The notes beneath the pieces were generated by a model. It did not search any database and was not told the DNA's origin. It was given only the letters and a program-made list of their open reading frames with translations. A DNA stretch of 64,000 nucleotides, from assembly GCA_964344965.1 (NCBI GenBank), contig CAYFPJ010000005.1:11392-75391 (forward strand), read 5' to 3'. Positions 55,812 through 63,951 of the stretch are shown one piece after another. Source of the DNA: UM-FILTER-37-12 sp964344965. Its GTDB lineage: Bacteria; Patescibacteriota; Patescibacteriia; Magasanikbacterales; UBA922. How positions within the stretch are numbered: the first letter of the stretch is position 1; every line of letters begins with the position of its first letter. The position numbers and the translations under genes were made by a program.

Positions 55812-56609
55812 ATGAACGCAGTGATCGGAAATCCACTTGAACATAGTCTGAGCCCAGTATTACATAATGAAATGTATAAGATTTTGAGTGTTGGCTGTGA
55901 GTTTGTCAAAGACGAAGATGAAAGTATTGAAAATTTAATCGAACGTATAAAAAATAAACCATATGAGCTTGTCGCAGTGACTATGCCTCACAAGCAATCG
56001 ATTATTGATTTTTTGGATGATATTGATACTGAAGCAAAAGAAATTGGTTCGGTAAATACAGTCATAAATAAAGAGGGAAAATTGAAAGGATACAATACTG
56101 ATATATTTGGAATTGAATATGCACTTAGAGATATTGATTTGGAAAATAAAAATGTGTTAGTAATCGGAGCAGGTGGAGTAGCCAGGACAGTAATGTTTGT
56201 TATTAGAAAAATGAAAGGAAATATTGTTTGTACAAATCGTACAAAAGAAAAAGCAGAAAGTCTGATCGAAGAATTTGGTGGCAAGTTTGGTACGTTAGAG
56301 GAAATGAAATTTGAAGATATTGATGTAATTATCAACACCACATCAATTGGAATGTATCCCCACATCGATCAGTCTCCTTTGTCAAAAGAATTTTTACAAC
56401 CCAAGCATACTGTATTTGATATAGTCTATAATCCAGTCGAGACCAAACTTTTGCAAGATGCCAAAGAGGTGGGGGTAAAAGTTATATCAGGACTAGAGAT
56501 GTTTATCGCCCAAGGAATAAAGCAAATTGAGTTGTGGCAAGATGCACCAATAGACGTTGACAAATATTATAGTGATTTAAGGAACGTATTGATTGAAAAT
56601 ATAAAATAA
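55812..56609 (+). CDS. aroE: shikimate dehydrogenase
   Basis: NADPH reduction of 3-dehydroshikimate. 265 residues. AVIGNPLEHSLSPVLHNEMY (substrate Ser residues), VTMPHKQSIIDFLDD (catalytic Lys), SVNTVINKEGKLKGYNTD (catalytic Asp), Rossmann GAGGVARTVMF, NRTKEKA and INTTSIGMYP. The ATG at 55812 fits the family start; a TTG at 55803 would add three residues. Confidence 0.94.
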   Translation: MNAVIGNPLEHSLSPVLHNEMYKILSVGCEFVKDEDESIENLIERIKNKPYELVAVTMPHKQSIIDFLDDIDTEAKEIGSVNTVINKEGKLKGYNTDIFGIEYALRDIDLENKNVLVIGAGGVARTVMFVIRKMKGNIVCTNRTKEKAESLIEEFGGKFGTLEEMKFEDIDVIINTTSIGMYPHIDQSPLSKEFLQPKHTVFDIVYNPVETKLLQDAKEVGVKVISGLEMFIAQGIKQIELWQDAPIDVDKYYSDLRNVLIENIK

Positions 56610-56621
56610 AAAGAGTCGATA

Positions 56622-56752
56622 AATATCCCTCCCCTATAAGGGGAGGTAAGGGGGGGGGTCTTTAGCAAGTAAGACTGAAAAGCAGTACTAGATGACACTA
56701 CATAGTCTTCCTCGCTAAAGACCCTCTCTAACCCCCCCTTATAGTGGGAGAA
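56622..56752. repeat. dispersed palindromic element, copy B (family P2)
   Basis: Reverse-complement homologue of 18849-18997: CCCTCCCCTATAAGGGGAGG at one end, GGTCTTTAGCAAG / CTCGCTAAAGACC arms and CTAGATGACACTA centre. It is followed by AACCTAAA tandem words (56753-56790) up to the next gene. Confidence 0.85.
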
Positions 56753-56794
56753 CTAAAAACCTAAAAACCTAAAGACCTAACAACCTAAAAAAAT

Positions 56795-57832
56795 ATGAAT
56801 TTCGAAATAATTAAAAAATTACCAACAGCAGAAGAGATCATCCAGAAGTTTCCTCTGTCTGTCGAGGGTCATGAACAGATTGCCAAGGACAGAAGAGAGG
56901 TAAAAAATATCCTCGCTGGAGATGATGATAGATTGCTCCTAGTCATCGGTCCCTGTTCAGCTTGGCCCTATGATCCAGTGGTAGAGTACGCCAAAAAATT
57001 GAAAGAGCTCAGTGAATCAGTGAAAGACAAGATAAAGATAATCATGCGTCTCTACATTCAGAAGCCTCGTACCACCAAAGGGTGGACCGGCCCAGTCAAC
57101 CAGCCTGACCCCTTACAACCCCCAGATATTGAAAAAGGAATTGAATACTGCCGAAAGCTGATGGTGGAGATGATCAATCTTGGTTTGCCGATCGCTGATG
57201 AAGCTCTCTTCACTCACAATGCCAAAGGATTTTTGGAGCTTCTGTCTTGGGTAGCTATTGGAGCGAGAAGTGCTGAGGATCAGGAGCATCGGATTTTTGC
57301 TTCAGCGATTGGGGCGCCTGCTGGCATAAAAAATTCGACTAGCGGATCTATCACTATTGGTGTTAATAGTGTAGTAGCAGTCCAGTATCCTCACACGGCA
57401 GTATTTGATGGTAATCAGGTAGAGACGATGGGTAATGACTATGCCCACCTAGTACTTCGTGGTGGTGAGCGTGGGCCAAATTATCATATCGAGCACATTA
57501 TGGCAGCCACTCGTATCATGGAAGAAAAAAAAGTAAAAAATCCAGCTATCATCATTGACGCTAGTCATGATAACTGTAAAATAAATGGCGCTAAGACAGT
57601 GGAGCGTCAAATTCAGGTCGTGCACGAAGTTGTGAGTAATTTACGAGATTTTCCAGAGTTGAAAAAGATGGTCAAAGGTTTTATGATTGAAAGCTTTATC
57701 AAAGATGGTAATCAAAAAGTAGATCCAAATAATCCTGATAATATTGACATGGGCGGACTGTCGATCACAGATCCGTGTATTGGTTGGGAGCGGACAGAGA
57801 AGTTAGTAAGAGAGTTAGCTGGGAAACTGTAG
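56795..57832 (+). CDS. aroG: 3-deoxy-7-phosphoheptulonate synthase (DAHP synthase, AroF/G/H type)
   Basis: Condenses PEP and erythrose-4-phosphate, the first pathway step. 345 residues, type I-alpha. LLVIGPCSAWPYDPVVEYA, metal Cys in GPCS, MRLYIQKPRTTKGWTGPVNQ, GLPIADEAL, WVAIGARSAEDQEHR, ASHDNCK and GLSITDPCIGWE. The E. coli paralogues are each inhibited by one aromatic amino acid; the feedback type here cannot be read. No other DAHP synthase is in the window, so the symbol is a family choice. Confidence 0.93.
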   Translation: MNFEIIKKLPTAEEIIQKFPLSVEGHEQIAKDRREVKNILAGDDDRLLLVIGPCSAWPYDPVVEYAKKLKELSESVKDKIKIIMRLYIQKPRTTKGWTGPVNQPDPLQPPDIEKGIEYCRKLMVEMINLGLPIADEALFTHNAKGFLELLSWVAIGARSAEDQEHRIFASAIGAPAGIKNSTSGSITIGVNSVVAVQYPHTAVFDGNQVETMGNDYAHLVLRGGERGPNYHIEHIMAATRIMEEKKVKNPAIIIDASHDNCKINGAKTVERQIQVVHEVVSNLRDFPELKKMVKGFMIESFIKDGNQKVDPNNPDNIDMGGLSITDPCIGWERTEKLVRELAGKL

Positions 57833-57893
57833 ACACAGATTATACAGATTTTTGACAGATTACACAGATGACAGATAACATTAATCATAAAAC

Positions 57894-59021
57894 ATGGAAC
57901 ATGAAACATTGAACAAAATTGAAATTGGTTTACCGAGTATTGTGGGGAAACAATATGATGTTGTTATCGGTGAGAATTTGGATGGCCAGATTATTGAATT
58001 TTTACAAAAACAGGACAACATATCTAATATTGTCATAATCACAGATAGTAATGTTAGAGATTTATACGGCGAAAGTTTGCTCACTGAGTTAAAACAAAAT
58101 CTTAAGTCTTACACCTTAAACCTTATATCTTTCCAAGAAGGTGAACAATACAAAACGCAAAAGACTGTTACAGAATTACAAAATGAAATGTTCAGACTCA
58201 AGTGTGGCCGAGACACTTTTGTAGTTGCACTAGGTGGAGGGGTGGTGGGAGATGTGGCTGGATTTGTAGCTGCGACATATATGAGAGGCATTCCATATAT
58301 TCAGGTCCCAACCACAACACTCGCTATGGTGGATAGTTCAGTAGGCGGGAAGACGGGGATTGATAATGAATTTGGTAAGAATCTTGTTGGTGCTTTTCAT
58401 CAGCCAGAAGTTGTGTTCGCAGATGTGCAAGTTTTACAGACTCTACCAAAAGAACATCTTGTTAGCGGTCTAGTGGAAGCAGTCAAAATGTTTTTGACGC
58501 ATGACACAGAGGGTTTCAAATATGTGCAAGATAATTATGAAGACATTATCAATTTTGATTTGGATAAACTGCAGAAAATAATTGCTCGTGCTGTAGAAAT
58601 AAAATCAGGAGTAGTGATGCGTGATGAGAAAGAGAGTAATGAGCGAAGAATTTTGAATTTTGGTCACACTATCGGACATGCGATTGAAAAGCTAAGCAAT
58701 TACAATATTAATCATGGTTATGCTGTTGGTTTAGGGGTTCTCGTGGAAGCAAAGGTGGCAGAATTAGCCGGTAAACTTTCCGGAAAAGATTATGCAGTGA
58801 TTGAAAAATTATTTTGTAGAATGGTAGACAAAAGAGATATCAGCAAGTTCGATTCAGAACAAATTTTGCAAGAAACAAGACTGGATAAGAAAGTCCAAGG
58901 TGGGAATGTTAAATATGTTTTGTTGCAAAGTATTGGTCAAGTATATATAGGAGATAATCAATTTGCACACGACATTGATGAAAATATAGTTTTACAAGCC
59001 TTAAATTTTTTTAGGGAATAG
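57894..59021 (+). CDS. aroB: 3-dehydroquinate synthase
   Basis: NAD- and metal-dependent cyclisation of DAHP. 375 residues. GGGVVGDVAGFVAATYMRGI, VPTTTLAMVDSSVGGKTGID, GKNLVGAFHQPEVVFADVQV, metal ligands in SGLVEAVKMF, LNFGHTIGHAIE and NHGYAVGLGVL. The first ~8 residues (MEHETLNK) come from an ACATGGAACATGAAAC word, so the real start could be slightly downstream. Confidence 0.95.
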   Translation: MEHETLNKIEIGLPSIVGKQYDVVIGENLDGQIIEFLQKQDNISNIVIITDSNVRDLYGESLLTELKQNLKSYTLNLISFQEGEQYKTQKTVTELQNEMFRLKCGRDTFVVALGGGVVGDVAGFVAATYMRGIPYIQVPTTTLAMVDSSVGGKTGIDNEFGKNLVGAFHQPEVVFADVQVLQTLPKEHLVSGLVEAVKMFLTHDTEGFKYVQDNYEDIINFDLDKLQKIIARAVEIKSGVVMRDEKESNERRILNFGHTIGHAIEKLSNYNINHGYAVGLGVLVEAKVAELAGKLSGKDYAVIEKLFCRMVDKRDISKFDSEQILQETRLDKKVQGGNVKYVLLQSIGQVYIGDNQFAHDIDENIVLQALNFFRE

Positions 59022-59110
59022 AACACGGATTTAACTGATTGAACAGATTTGAACGGATCCGTCTTGTTCTGTCTCATCCGTTAAATTTATGTGCTACTAA
59101 TATATTTTTT

Positions 59111-60115
59111 ATGGGAAATACATTTGGAAAATTATTTAACATTACTACATTTGGCGAATCACATGGTGTGGGAGTCGGTGTTGTGATTGACGGCTGTCCA
59201 GCAGGGCTCGAAATTACACGAGAAGAGATTCAAGTAGAGCTAGACAAGCGTCGTCCAGGACAAAGTAAATTGACTACTCAGCGTAAGGAAAAAGACCAGG
59301 TAGAAATACTTTCTGGTATTTTTGATAATATTACTCTCGGTACTCCAATATCTCTACTTGTTCGCAACGAAGATGCCCAGTCCAAGAGCTATGAAGATAT
59401 CAAAGACAAGTTTCGTCCTGGACACGCTGACTATGTCTATCAAGAGAAATATGGTCTTAGAGATTATCGTGGAGGAGGGCGAGCCTCTGCTCGAGAGACA
59501 CTGGCTCGAGTAGCCGCTGCTGCCATTGCCAAGAAAATTTTGAGTAAAGTTGGTGTTGAGGTTACTGCCCGTCTTGTGCAAGTCGGAACTGTCAAAGATG
59601 AGAATGATTTTGAAAAAGAAATAGAACAAGCTAGGAATGAAGGTGATTCAGTCGGAGGAATTATTGAAGTGGTTGCCAAAAATGTCCCTGTTGGTCTAGG
59701 TGAGCCAGTCTTTGATAAGCTGTCTGCCAGTCTTGCTCATGGTCTCATGTCTCTTCCAGCAGTGAAAGGATTTGAGATTGGAGATGGGTTTGCATCTGTC
59801 GAGAAGAGAGGATCAGAAAATAATGATGAGATGGAAATGGTTGATGGGAAAGTCAAAGCAAAAACAAATCATGCTGGTGGAATAGTCGGAGGTATTTCCA
59901 ATGGTGAAGACATTGTCCTTCGGGTGGCGTTCAAGCCAACATCAAGTATCGTCAAAAAACAGCAAACAGTCGACTCAAGTGGAAAAGAGGTAGAAATAGA
60001 AGTTCATGGTCGGCATGATCCTTGCGTTGCACTCCGAGCAGTGCCAATTGTGGAGGCGATGGTAAATTTGGTTTTGGTAGATCACTACTTACTTAAGAAA
60101 ACAAATAAATTATGA
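59111..60115 (+). CDS. aroC: chorismate synthase
   Basis: FMN-dependent elimination giving chorismate. 334 residues. TFGESHGVGVGVVIDGCPAG, RRPGQSKLTTQRKEKDQVEI, DYRGGGRASARETLARVAA, GGIVGGISNGEDIVLRVAFK and GRHDPCVALRAVPIVEAM are all diagnostic. The ATG at 59111 (MGNTFGKLF) fits the family; an upstream frame from 59039 is CAGATTTGAACGGATC-type repeat sequence. It overlaps the next start by 4 bp. Confidence 0.96.
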   Translation: MGNTFGKLFNITTFGESHGVGVGVVIDGCPAGLEITREEIQVELDKRRPGQSKLTTQRKEKDQVEILSGIFDNITLGTPISLLVRNEDAQSKSYEDIKDKFRPGHADYVYQEKYGLRDYRGGGRASARETLARVAAAAIAKKILSKVGVEVTARLVQVGTVKDENDFEKEIEQARNEGDSVGGIIEVVAKNVPVGLGEPVFDKLSASLAHGLMSLPAVKGFEIGDGFASVEKRGSENNDEMEMVDGKVKAKTNHAGGIVGGISNGEDIVLRVAFKPTSSIVKKQQTVDSSGKEVEIEVHGRHDPCVALRAVPIVEAMVNLVLVDHYLLKKTNKL

Positions 60116-60678
60116 GTAAAAAGATCGCAGTCTCAGGAGACGCTGGTTCTTTTTCCGAAGAAGCCGGACTTCTCTATGCACAACGTCAAGGATGGGAGAA
60201 TCCAGAGATTATTTTTGCAATTGATATGGCAGGAGCTTTGAAATCTGCTAGTGATGGACAGGCTGATTATGGAATTTTCCCAGTAGTGAATTCACGCGGG
60301 GGGCTGGTGCAGACTGCATTTCAAGCAATGGGAAAGTATAATTTCACACTTGTAGACGAACTATGGTTTGAAGTCTACCAGTGTCTCATGGTAATGCCCG
60401 GTGTAAAAAAAGAAGATATCAAAAATATTACTACTCATCCTCAAGCAATTGCTCAATGTGAGAGGTATTTGAAACGTGAATTTCCAAATGCCAAACTTAG
60501 TGATTGGGAAGATACCGCCAAGGCAGCCAAAGATCTGAGTGAAGGAGTTTTATCAAAAGATACAGCAGTAATTGCTCCTACCAGGAGTGCTCAGATTTAT
60601 AATCTAGAATTGCTGGATCGAGGAATTCAGGACAGTCATCCGAATTTGACGACGTTTATTGTAGTGAAGAGTAACTAG
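60112..60678 (+). CDS. pheA: prephenate dehydratase-like protein lacking the ACT domain
   Basis: 188 residues, the size of the bare dehydratase domain. SGDAGSFSEEAG, IFPVVNSRGGLV, TTHPQAIAQCERYL, DTAKAAKDLSEG, APTRSAQIYNLELLDRGIQD and NLTTFIVV align with the PDT family. Two usually invariant motifs are altered: ENS..G reads VNS..G, and the active-site TRF reads TTF. No ACT domain follows, so Phe feedback by the usual route is absent. It may be a divergent prephenate or arogenate dehydratase or have a changed role; its place between aroC and tyrA supports aromatic synthesis. Confidence 0.75.
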   Translation: MSKKIAVSGDAGSFSEEAGLLYAQRQGWENPEIIFAIDMAGALKSASDGQADYGIFPVVNSRGGLVQTAFQAMGKYNFTLVDELWFEVYQCLMVMPGVKKEDIKNITTHPQAIAQCERYLKREFPNAKLSDWEDTAKAAKDLSEGVLSKDTAVIAPTRSAQIYNLELLDRGIQDSHPNLTTFIVVKSN

Positions 60679-60717
60679 TAAACAGTAACTGGTAACTAGT
60701 AATTTTTAAATAAATAT

Positions 60718-61710
60718 ATGCGTATAGGAATTATTGGACATGGGAGATTTGGAAGACTTTGGGCAGAGGTCTGTAAGCCTTTTGCTGATGTTTTGGTATA
60801 CGACAACGATCGACGATCGACGATCGACGAACAAGTTATATTTTCAAATTTAAATGACTTGATGAATGTTGATATTCTTTTTTTATTGGTTCCTATATCT
60901 GAAATAGAAAACGTTTGTAGAGAGATCGCGGATAAGCTTGGTGATAAAACAGTTGTAGTGGATGCTTGCTCTGTAAAGTCTCACCCTGTTGAAGCTATGA
61001 AGCGAGAATTGAAAGAGTTGCAGCCAATTGTGGCCACGCATCCATTGTTTGGACCTGATTCAGTCGCTCGTGATGGATTAGAAGGACAAAGAATTGTGGT
61101 TTGTCAGGTGCGAGGGACAGGTGGACAGTTTGGACAATGTGAAGATCTACTTACAAAATTAAAATTAGAGATTATTCACGCTACACCAGAAGAGCATGAT
61201 AAGCAGATGGCACGTTCACAATCATTGGTTCATTTTTTGGGACGTGGTTTGGAAGATTTGAGACTAGAAGATCAAGAATTATCAACTCCAGATTATAATT
61301 CCCTTCTTAGGATCAATGATTTGGTGGTCAATGATACTTGGCAACTCTTTTATGACATGCAGCGTTACAATCCTTTTGCTAAAGACGTTCGTCTGACACT
61401 ATTACATAGCTTGCAATCTTTAGAAAAAAAGATTGAAGAGGATGAAGATGACATCGAGCGTCTACGTCAAGATATTGTCGATATTGACCAAAAGATTATT
61501 CAGCTGATTGGTTCGAGACTATCTATCGTGAAGCAAGTCGGAGCAGTGAAGCAAAAAACAGCAAAAAATGTCTTTGATAAGACTAGAGAAGAAAAATTAC
61601 AAAAACTTTATGGCGAATGGTCAGATATTTGTGGGATTGAACCTGAATTTGTAAAAAATATATTTGCACAGATAATCAATGAGTCAAAAAGAATTCAAAA
61701 ATTAAAATAA
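60718..61710 (+). CDS. tyrA: prephenate dehydrogenase fused to C-terminal chorismate mutase
   Basis: 330 residues. Residues 1-~235 are TyrA: GIIGHGRFGRLWAEVCKPFA (NAD site), VDACSVKSHPVEAMK, ATHPLFGPDS, QSLVHFLGRGL and LRINDLVVNDTWQLFYDMQR. Residues ~245-330 form an AroQ-type chorismate mutase: LRQDIVDIDQKIIQLIGSRL, VGAVKQKTAKNVFDKTREEK. In E. coli TyrA the mutase is N-terminal, so the order is reversed here. Residues ~30-40 (NDRRSTIDEQ) are encoded by an ATCGACG tandem repeat. It supplies chorismate mutase for both the Phe and Tyr branches. Confidence 0.9.
   Translation: MRIGIIGHGRFGRLWAEVCKPFADVLVYDNDRRSTIDEQVIFSNLNDLMNVDILFLLVPISEIENVCREIADKLGDKTVVVDACSVKSHPVEAMKRELKELQPIVATHPLFGPDSVARDGLEGQRIVVCQVRGTGGQFGQCEDLLTKLKLEIIHATPEEHDKQMARSQSLVHFLGRGLEDLRLEDQELSTPDYNSLLRINDLVVNDTWQLFYDMQRYNPFAKDVRLTLLHSLQSLEKKIEEDEDDIERLRQDIVDIDQKIIQLIGSRLSIVKQVGAVKQKTAKNVFDKTREEKLQKLYGEWSDICGIEPEFVKNIFAQIINESKRIQKLK
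60797..60829. repeat. in-frame CGATCGA tandem repeat inside tyrA
   Basis: Four overlapping units of ACGATCG type; the reading frame is kept. Confidence 0.8.
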
Positions 61711-61717
61711 TAATCAT

Positions 61718-62344
61718 ATGGAATATATTGTATTGATTGCTACTGTCGCTGGGATTCATATACTTGGCGCCATGAGTCCTGGCCCTGATTTTTTTATGGT
61801 AATGAAAAATTCATTGACTTATTCACGTAAGTCTGGAATCTGGACTGCAGTAGGTCTTGGAGCTGGCATAGCAGTACATATCATGTATTGCCTTGCTGGT
61901 TTAGCTTTTGTCATTTCAAGATCGATTATACTATTTAATATTATAAAATTGTTGGGAGCAGCATATCTAATATACATAGGATGGAAATCTTTTGTGTCAA
62001 AATCTTCAAACAAAAATTTAGATATCCAAAAACAAACACAGGATTTGTCAAAATTTTCTGCCATGAAAATGGGATTTCTTAGTAATGTTTTGAATCCTAA
62101 AGTAACTCTGATGTTTTTGAGCCTTTTTTCTCTTGTCATACCGGCACAGACACCATTGTCTATTCTTTTACTACTCTCATTTATTATGGTGGTAAACACT
62201 GTAATTTGGTTTTCAATAGTGGCTAGGTTATTTACTCATAAAAAAGTACGCTCTGTCTTTGGGCGGTATCAACACATATTCAATAAGACATTTGGTGGTA
62301 TCCTCATTGTTTTAGGGCTTAAGGTTGCTTTTGCAAAAAAATAA
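61718..62344 (+). CDS. LysE/RhtB-family amino acid exporter
   Basis: 208 residues, five to six spans. GIHILGAMSPGPDFFMVMKN near the start and GAGIAVHIMYCLAGLAFVIS, LLGAAYLIYIGWKSF are family marks; the cytoplasmic loop is KSSNKNLDIQKQTQDL. The family exports Lys, Thr, homoserine and some aromatic or other amino acids. Eight bases after tyrA it is very likely in the aro operon, so export of an aromatic product is a fair but untested guess. Confidence 0.88.
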   Translation: MEYIVLIATVAGIHILGAMSPGPDFFMVMKNSLTYSRKSGIWTAVGLGAGIAVHIMYCLAGLAFVISRSIILFNIIKLLGAAYLIYIGWKSFVSKSSNKNLDIQKQTQDLSKFSAMKMGFLSNVLNPKVTLMFLSLFSLVIPAQTPLSILLLLSFIMVVNTVIWFSIVARLFTHKKVRSVFGRYQHIFNKTFGGILIVLGLKVAFAKK

Positions 62345-62372
62345 TATTTTGATTTGGTAACATGGTGAGTGC

Positions 62373-62401
62373 TTGTTATTTTGGATTCTTTCAGATAAAA
62401 T
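62373..62401 (+). promoter_or_regulatory. trpS promoter
   Basis: TTGTTA (62373-62378), 17-bp spacer, TAAAAT (62396-62401). Predicted start near 62408. Confidence 0.5.
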
Positions 62402-62423
62402 ACACGCATTGATTAAATCAATT

Positions 62424-62443
62424 GTACTAAGTAAAATTAGTGT
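62424..62443 (+). promoter_or_regulatory. possible TrpR-type operator upstream of trpS
   Basis: GTACTAA-GTAAAA-TTAGTGT: a dyad with 5-bp perfect arms (ACTAA/TTAGT) whose left half GTACTA resembles the classical trp operator half-site (GTACTAG). It lies between the promoter and the ATG at 62446, where a bound repressor would block elongation or initiation. Confidence 0.35.
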
Positions 62444-62445
62444 AT

Positions 62446-63429
62446 ATGACAAAAAAAATAATATATTCCGGCATTCAGCCTACAGGCAATCTCCATATTG
62501 GCAATTATCTTGGTGCAGTGAAAAATTGGGTAAAATTACAAAACAGTGGTGACTACCAGTGCTATTTTTTTATTGCCGATTATCATTCTTTGATTGGCAA
62601 TACGAATGCCAGTGAACGTCATGATCAGATTGTGCGTACTGCTGGCGAACTTCTCGCAGCTGGTATTGACCCAGAAAAGTCAGTGCTCTATGTCCAGTCC
62701 CACGTCCCAGAACACACAGAGTTGGCATGGATTTTCAATACGGTTACGCCAATTACAGAGCTAGAGCGTATGACTCAGTTCAAAGACAAGTCAGCTAGTC
62801 AGAACAAAAATATCAATGCTGGACTTTTCACTTATCCAGTCCTCCAAGCAGCAGACATTCTTCTCTATCATGCCAATACTGTTCCGGTTGGTAAGGACCA
62901 AGTTCAACATGTCGAGCTCACTCGCGATATTGCTCGTTGGTTCAATAAAAGATACAAAGATTATTTCCCAGAAGCCAAGGCTCTTCTTACTGAAATTCCA
63001 AAAGTAATGAGTCTGCTCGAACCAACAAAAAAGATGAGTAAGAGTCTGGGCGAAGGTCATGTTATCGAACTTGCCGATGAACCAGCAGTGATTACCAAGA
63101 AACTAAAAAAAGCAGTAACCGCTACAGAAGGTGGAGGCAAGGCGCCGGGTGTAGAGAATTTACTTCTCCTTTTGAAAGAGTTTGGTGGTGAAAAGGTTTA
63201 TCAAGGATTTGCCAAAGCAGAAAAAGACGGGAGTATTCGATATGGAGATTTGAAAACAGAAGTAGCCAGCGCAGTTGGAAAACATTTTGCAGATTTTCGT
63301 GATAGACGTACTGAGTTATTACAAAATCATGATGAGATTGCCGAAGTATTGATTTCTGGAGCAAAGAAAGCAAGTAAAGTTGCCAAAGCGACAATGGAAG
63401 ATGTGCGAAAGTTGGTAGGGATTCGATAA
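62446..63429 (+). CDS. trpS: tryptophanyl-tRNA synthetase
   Basis: Class I synthetase, 328 residues. YSGIQPTGNLHIGNYLGAVK contains the HIGH-type HIGN motif; ADYHSLIG, GIDPEKSVLYVQSHVPEHTE, FTYPVLQAADILLYHANTVP and KKMSKSLGEGHVIE (KMSKS) are standard. The ATG at 62446 is chosen over a GTG at 62440. Linking tryptophan charging to the tryptophan and aro genes makes sense with a leader-peptide sensor. Confidence 0.95.
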   Translation: MTKKIIYSGIQPTGNLHIGNYLGAVKNWVKLQNSGDYQCYFFIADYHSLIGNTNASERHDQIVRTAGELLAAGIDPEKSVLYVQSHVPEHTELAWIFNTVTPITELERMTQFKDKSASQNKNINAGLFTYPVLQAADILLYHANTVPVGKDQVQHVELTRDIARWFNKRYKDYFPEAKALLTEIPKVMSLLEPTKKMSKSLGEGHVIELADEPAVITKKLKKAVTATEGGGKAPGVENLLLLLKEFGGEKVYQGFAKAEKDGSIRYGDLKTEVASAVGKHFADFRDRRTELLQNHDEIAEVLISGAKKASKVAKATMEDVRKLVGIR

Positions 63430-63438
63430 TAGTAAACT

Positions 63439-63741
63439 ATGCAAATTATCAGTCCAGAGGAATACAAGAGATTGAAGTCAGATGGGACAAGTTTTGTCGA
63501 AATAGATGTCCGCAATCGTAGTGAGTGGGATATCTGGAAGAATGATGACGCCTTGCTTATTCCATTACCTATTTTATTTGCCAGATTTTCAGAATTTTTG
63601 CGAGATAAGAATAAAAAAATACTCTGTTGCTGCGAGCACGGTGTCAGAGCAAGACAAGCTGCCAGCTTTCTTGAAAACGAAGGTTATACAGATATTATGG
63701 TGCTCGATGGTGGATATACCGATTATCGGGAGAGTATTTGA
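63439..63741 (+). CDS. rhodanese-like sulfurtransferase domain protein
   Basis: 100 residues, a single rhodanese domain. FVEIDVRNRSEWDIWKNDDA and the active loop CCCEHGVRARQAASFLENEG (Cys in a CEHGVR loop) followed by VLDGGYTDYR. Single-domain members transfer sulfur (as persulfide) to cyanide or thiols. It starts 9 bp after trpS, so probably cotranscribed; no functional link is evident. Confidence 0.9.
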   Translation: MQIISPEEYKRLKSDGTSFVEIDVRNRSEWDIWKNDDALLIPLPILFARFSEFLRDKNKKILCCCEHGVRARQAASFLENEGYTDIMVLDGGYTDYRESI

Positions 63742-63852
63742 CATTCTGTTAGCACTTTGTTATATTTTTCTTATTATGTATTGTAAGACTGCAAACAATA
63801 ATAACAATAATAATGGCACCCAGTAGGGATGTGGTCTTGTTCATTTGAAAAA

Positions 63853-63876
63853 GCTACGTCCCGAAAGGGACGTTTT
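63853..63876 (+). terminator. hairpin after the rhodanese gene, probable terminator
   Basis: ACGTCCC-GAAA-GGGACGT followed by TTTT; the GAAA tetraloop makes it very stable. It probably ends the trpS transcript. Confidence 0.7.
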
Positions 63877-63879
63877 GAA

Positions 63880-63945
63880 TTTCTAATTTACAATTTATAA
63901 TTTTCAAACAATTTACAATGATCAAATTTTAAAAATTGAAACATT
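63880..63945. repeat. AATTTACAATTT word array
   Basis: Repeated AATTTACAATTTATAATTTT and CAAACAATTTACAATGATC words like those at 55615-55802, just before repeat R6. Confidence 0.65.
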
Positions 63946-63951
63946 TTAACA

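Noticed and set aside
56753..56790. AACCTAAA tandem words as a telomere-like repeat
   Set aside because: Short, degenerate and internal to the operon; it fits the general word-array pattern.
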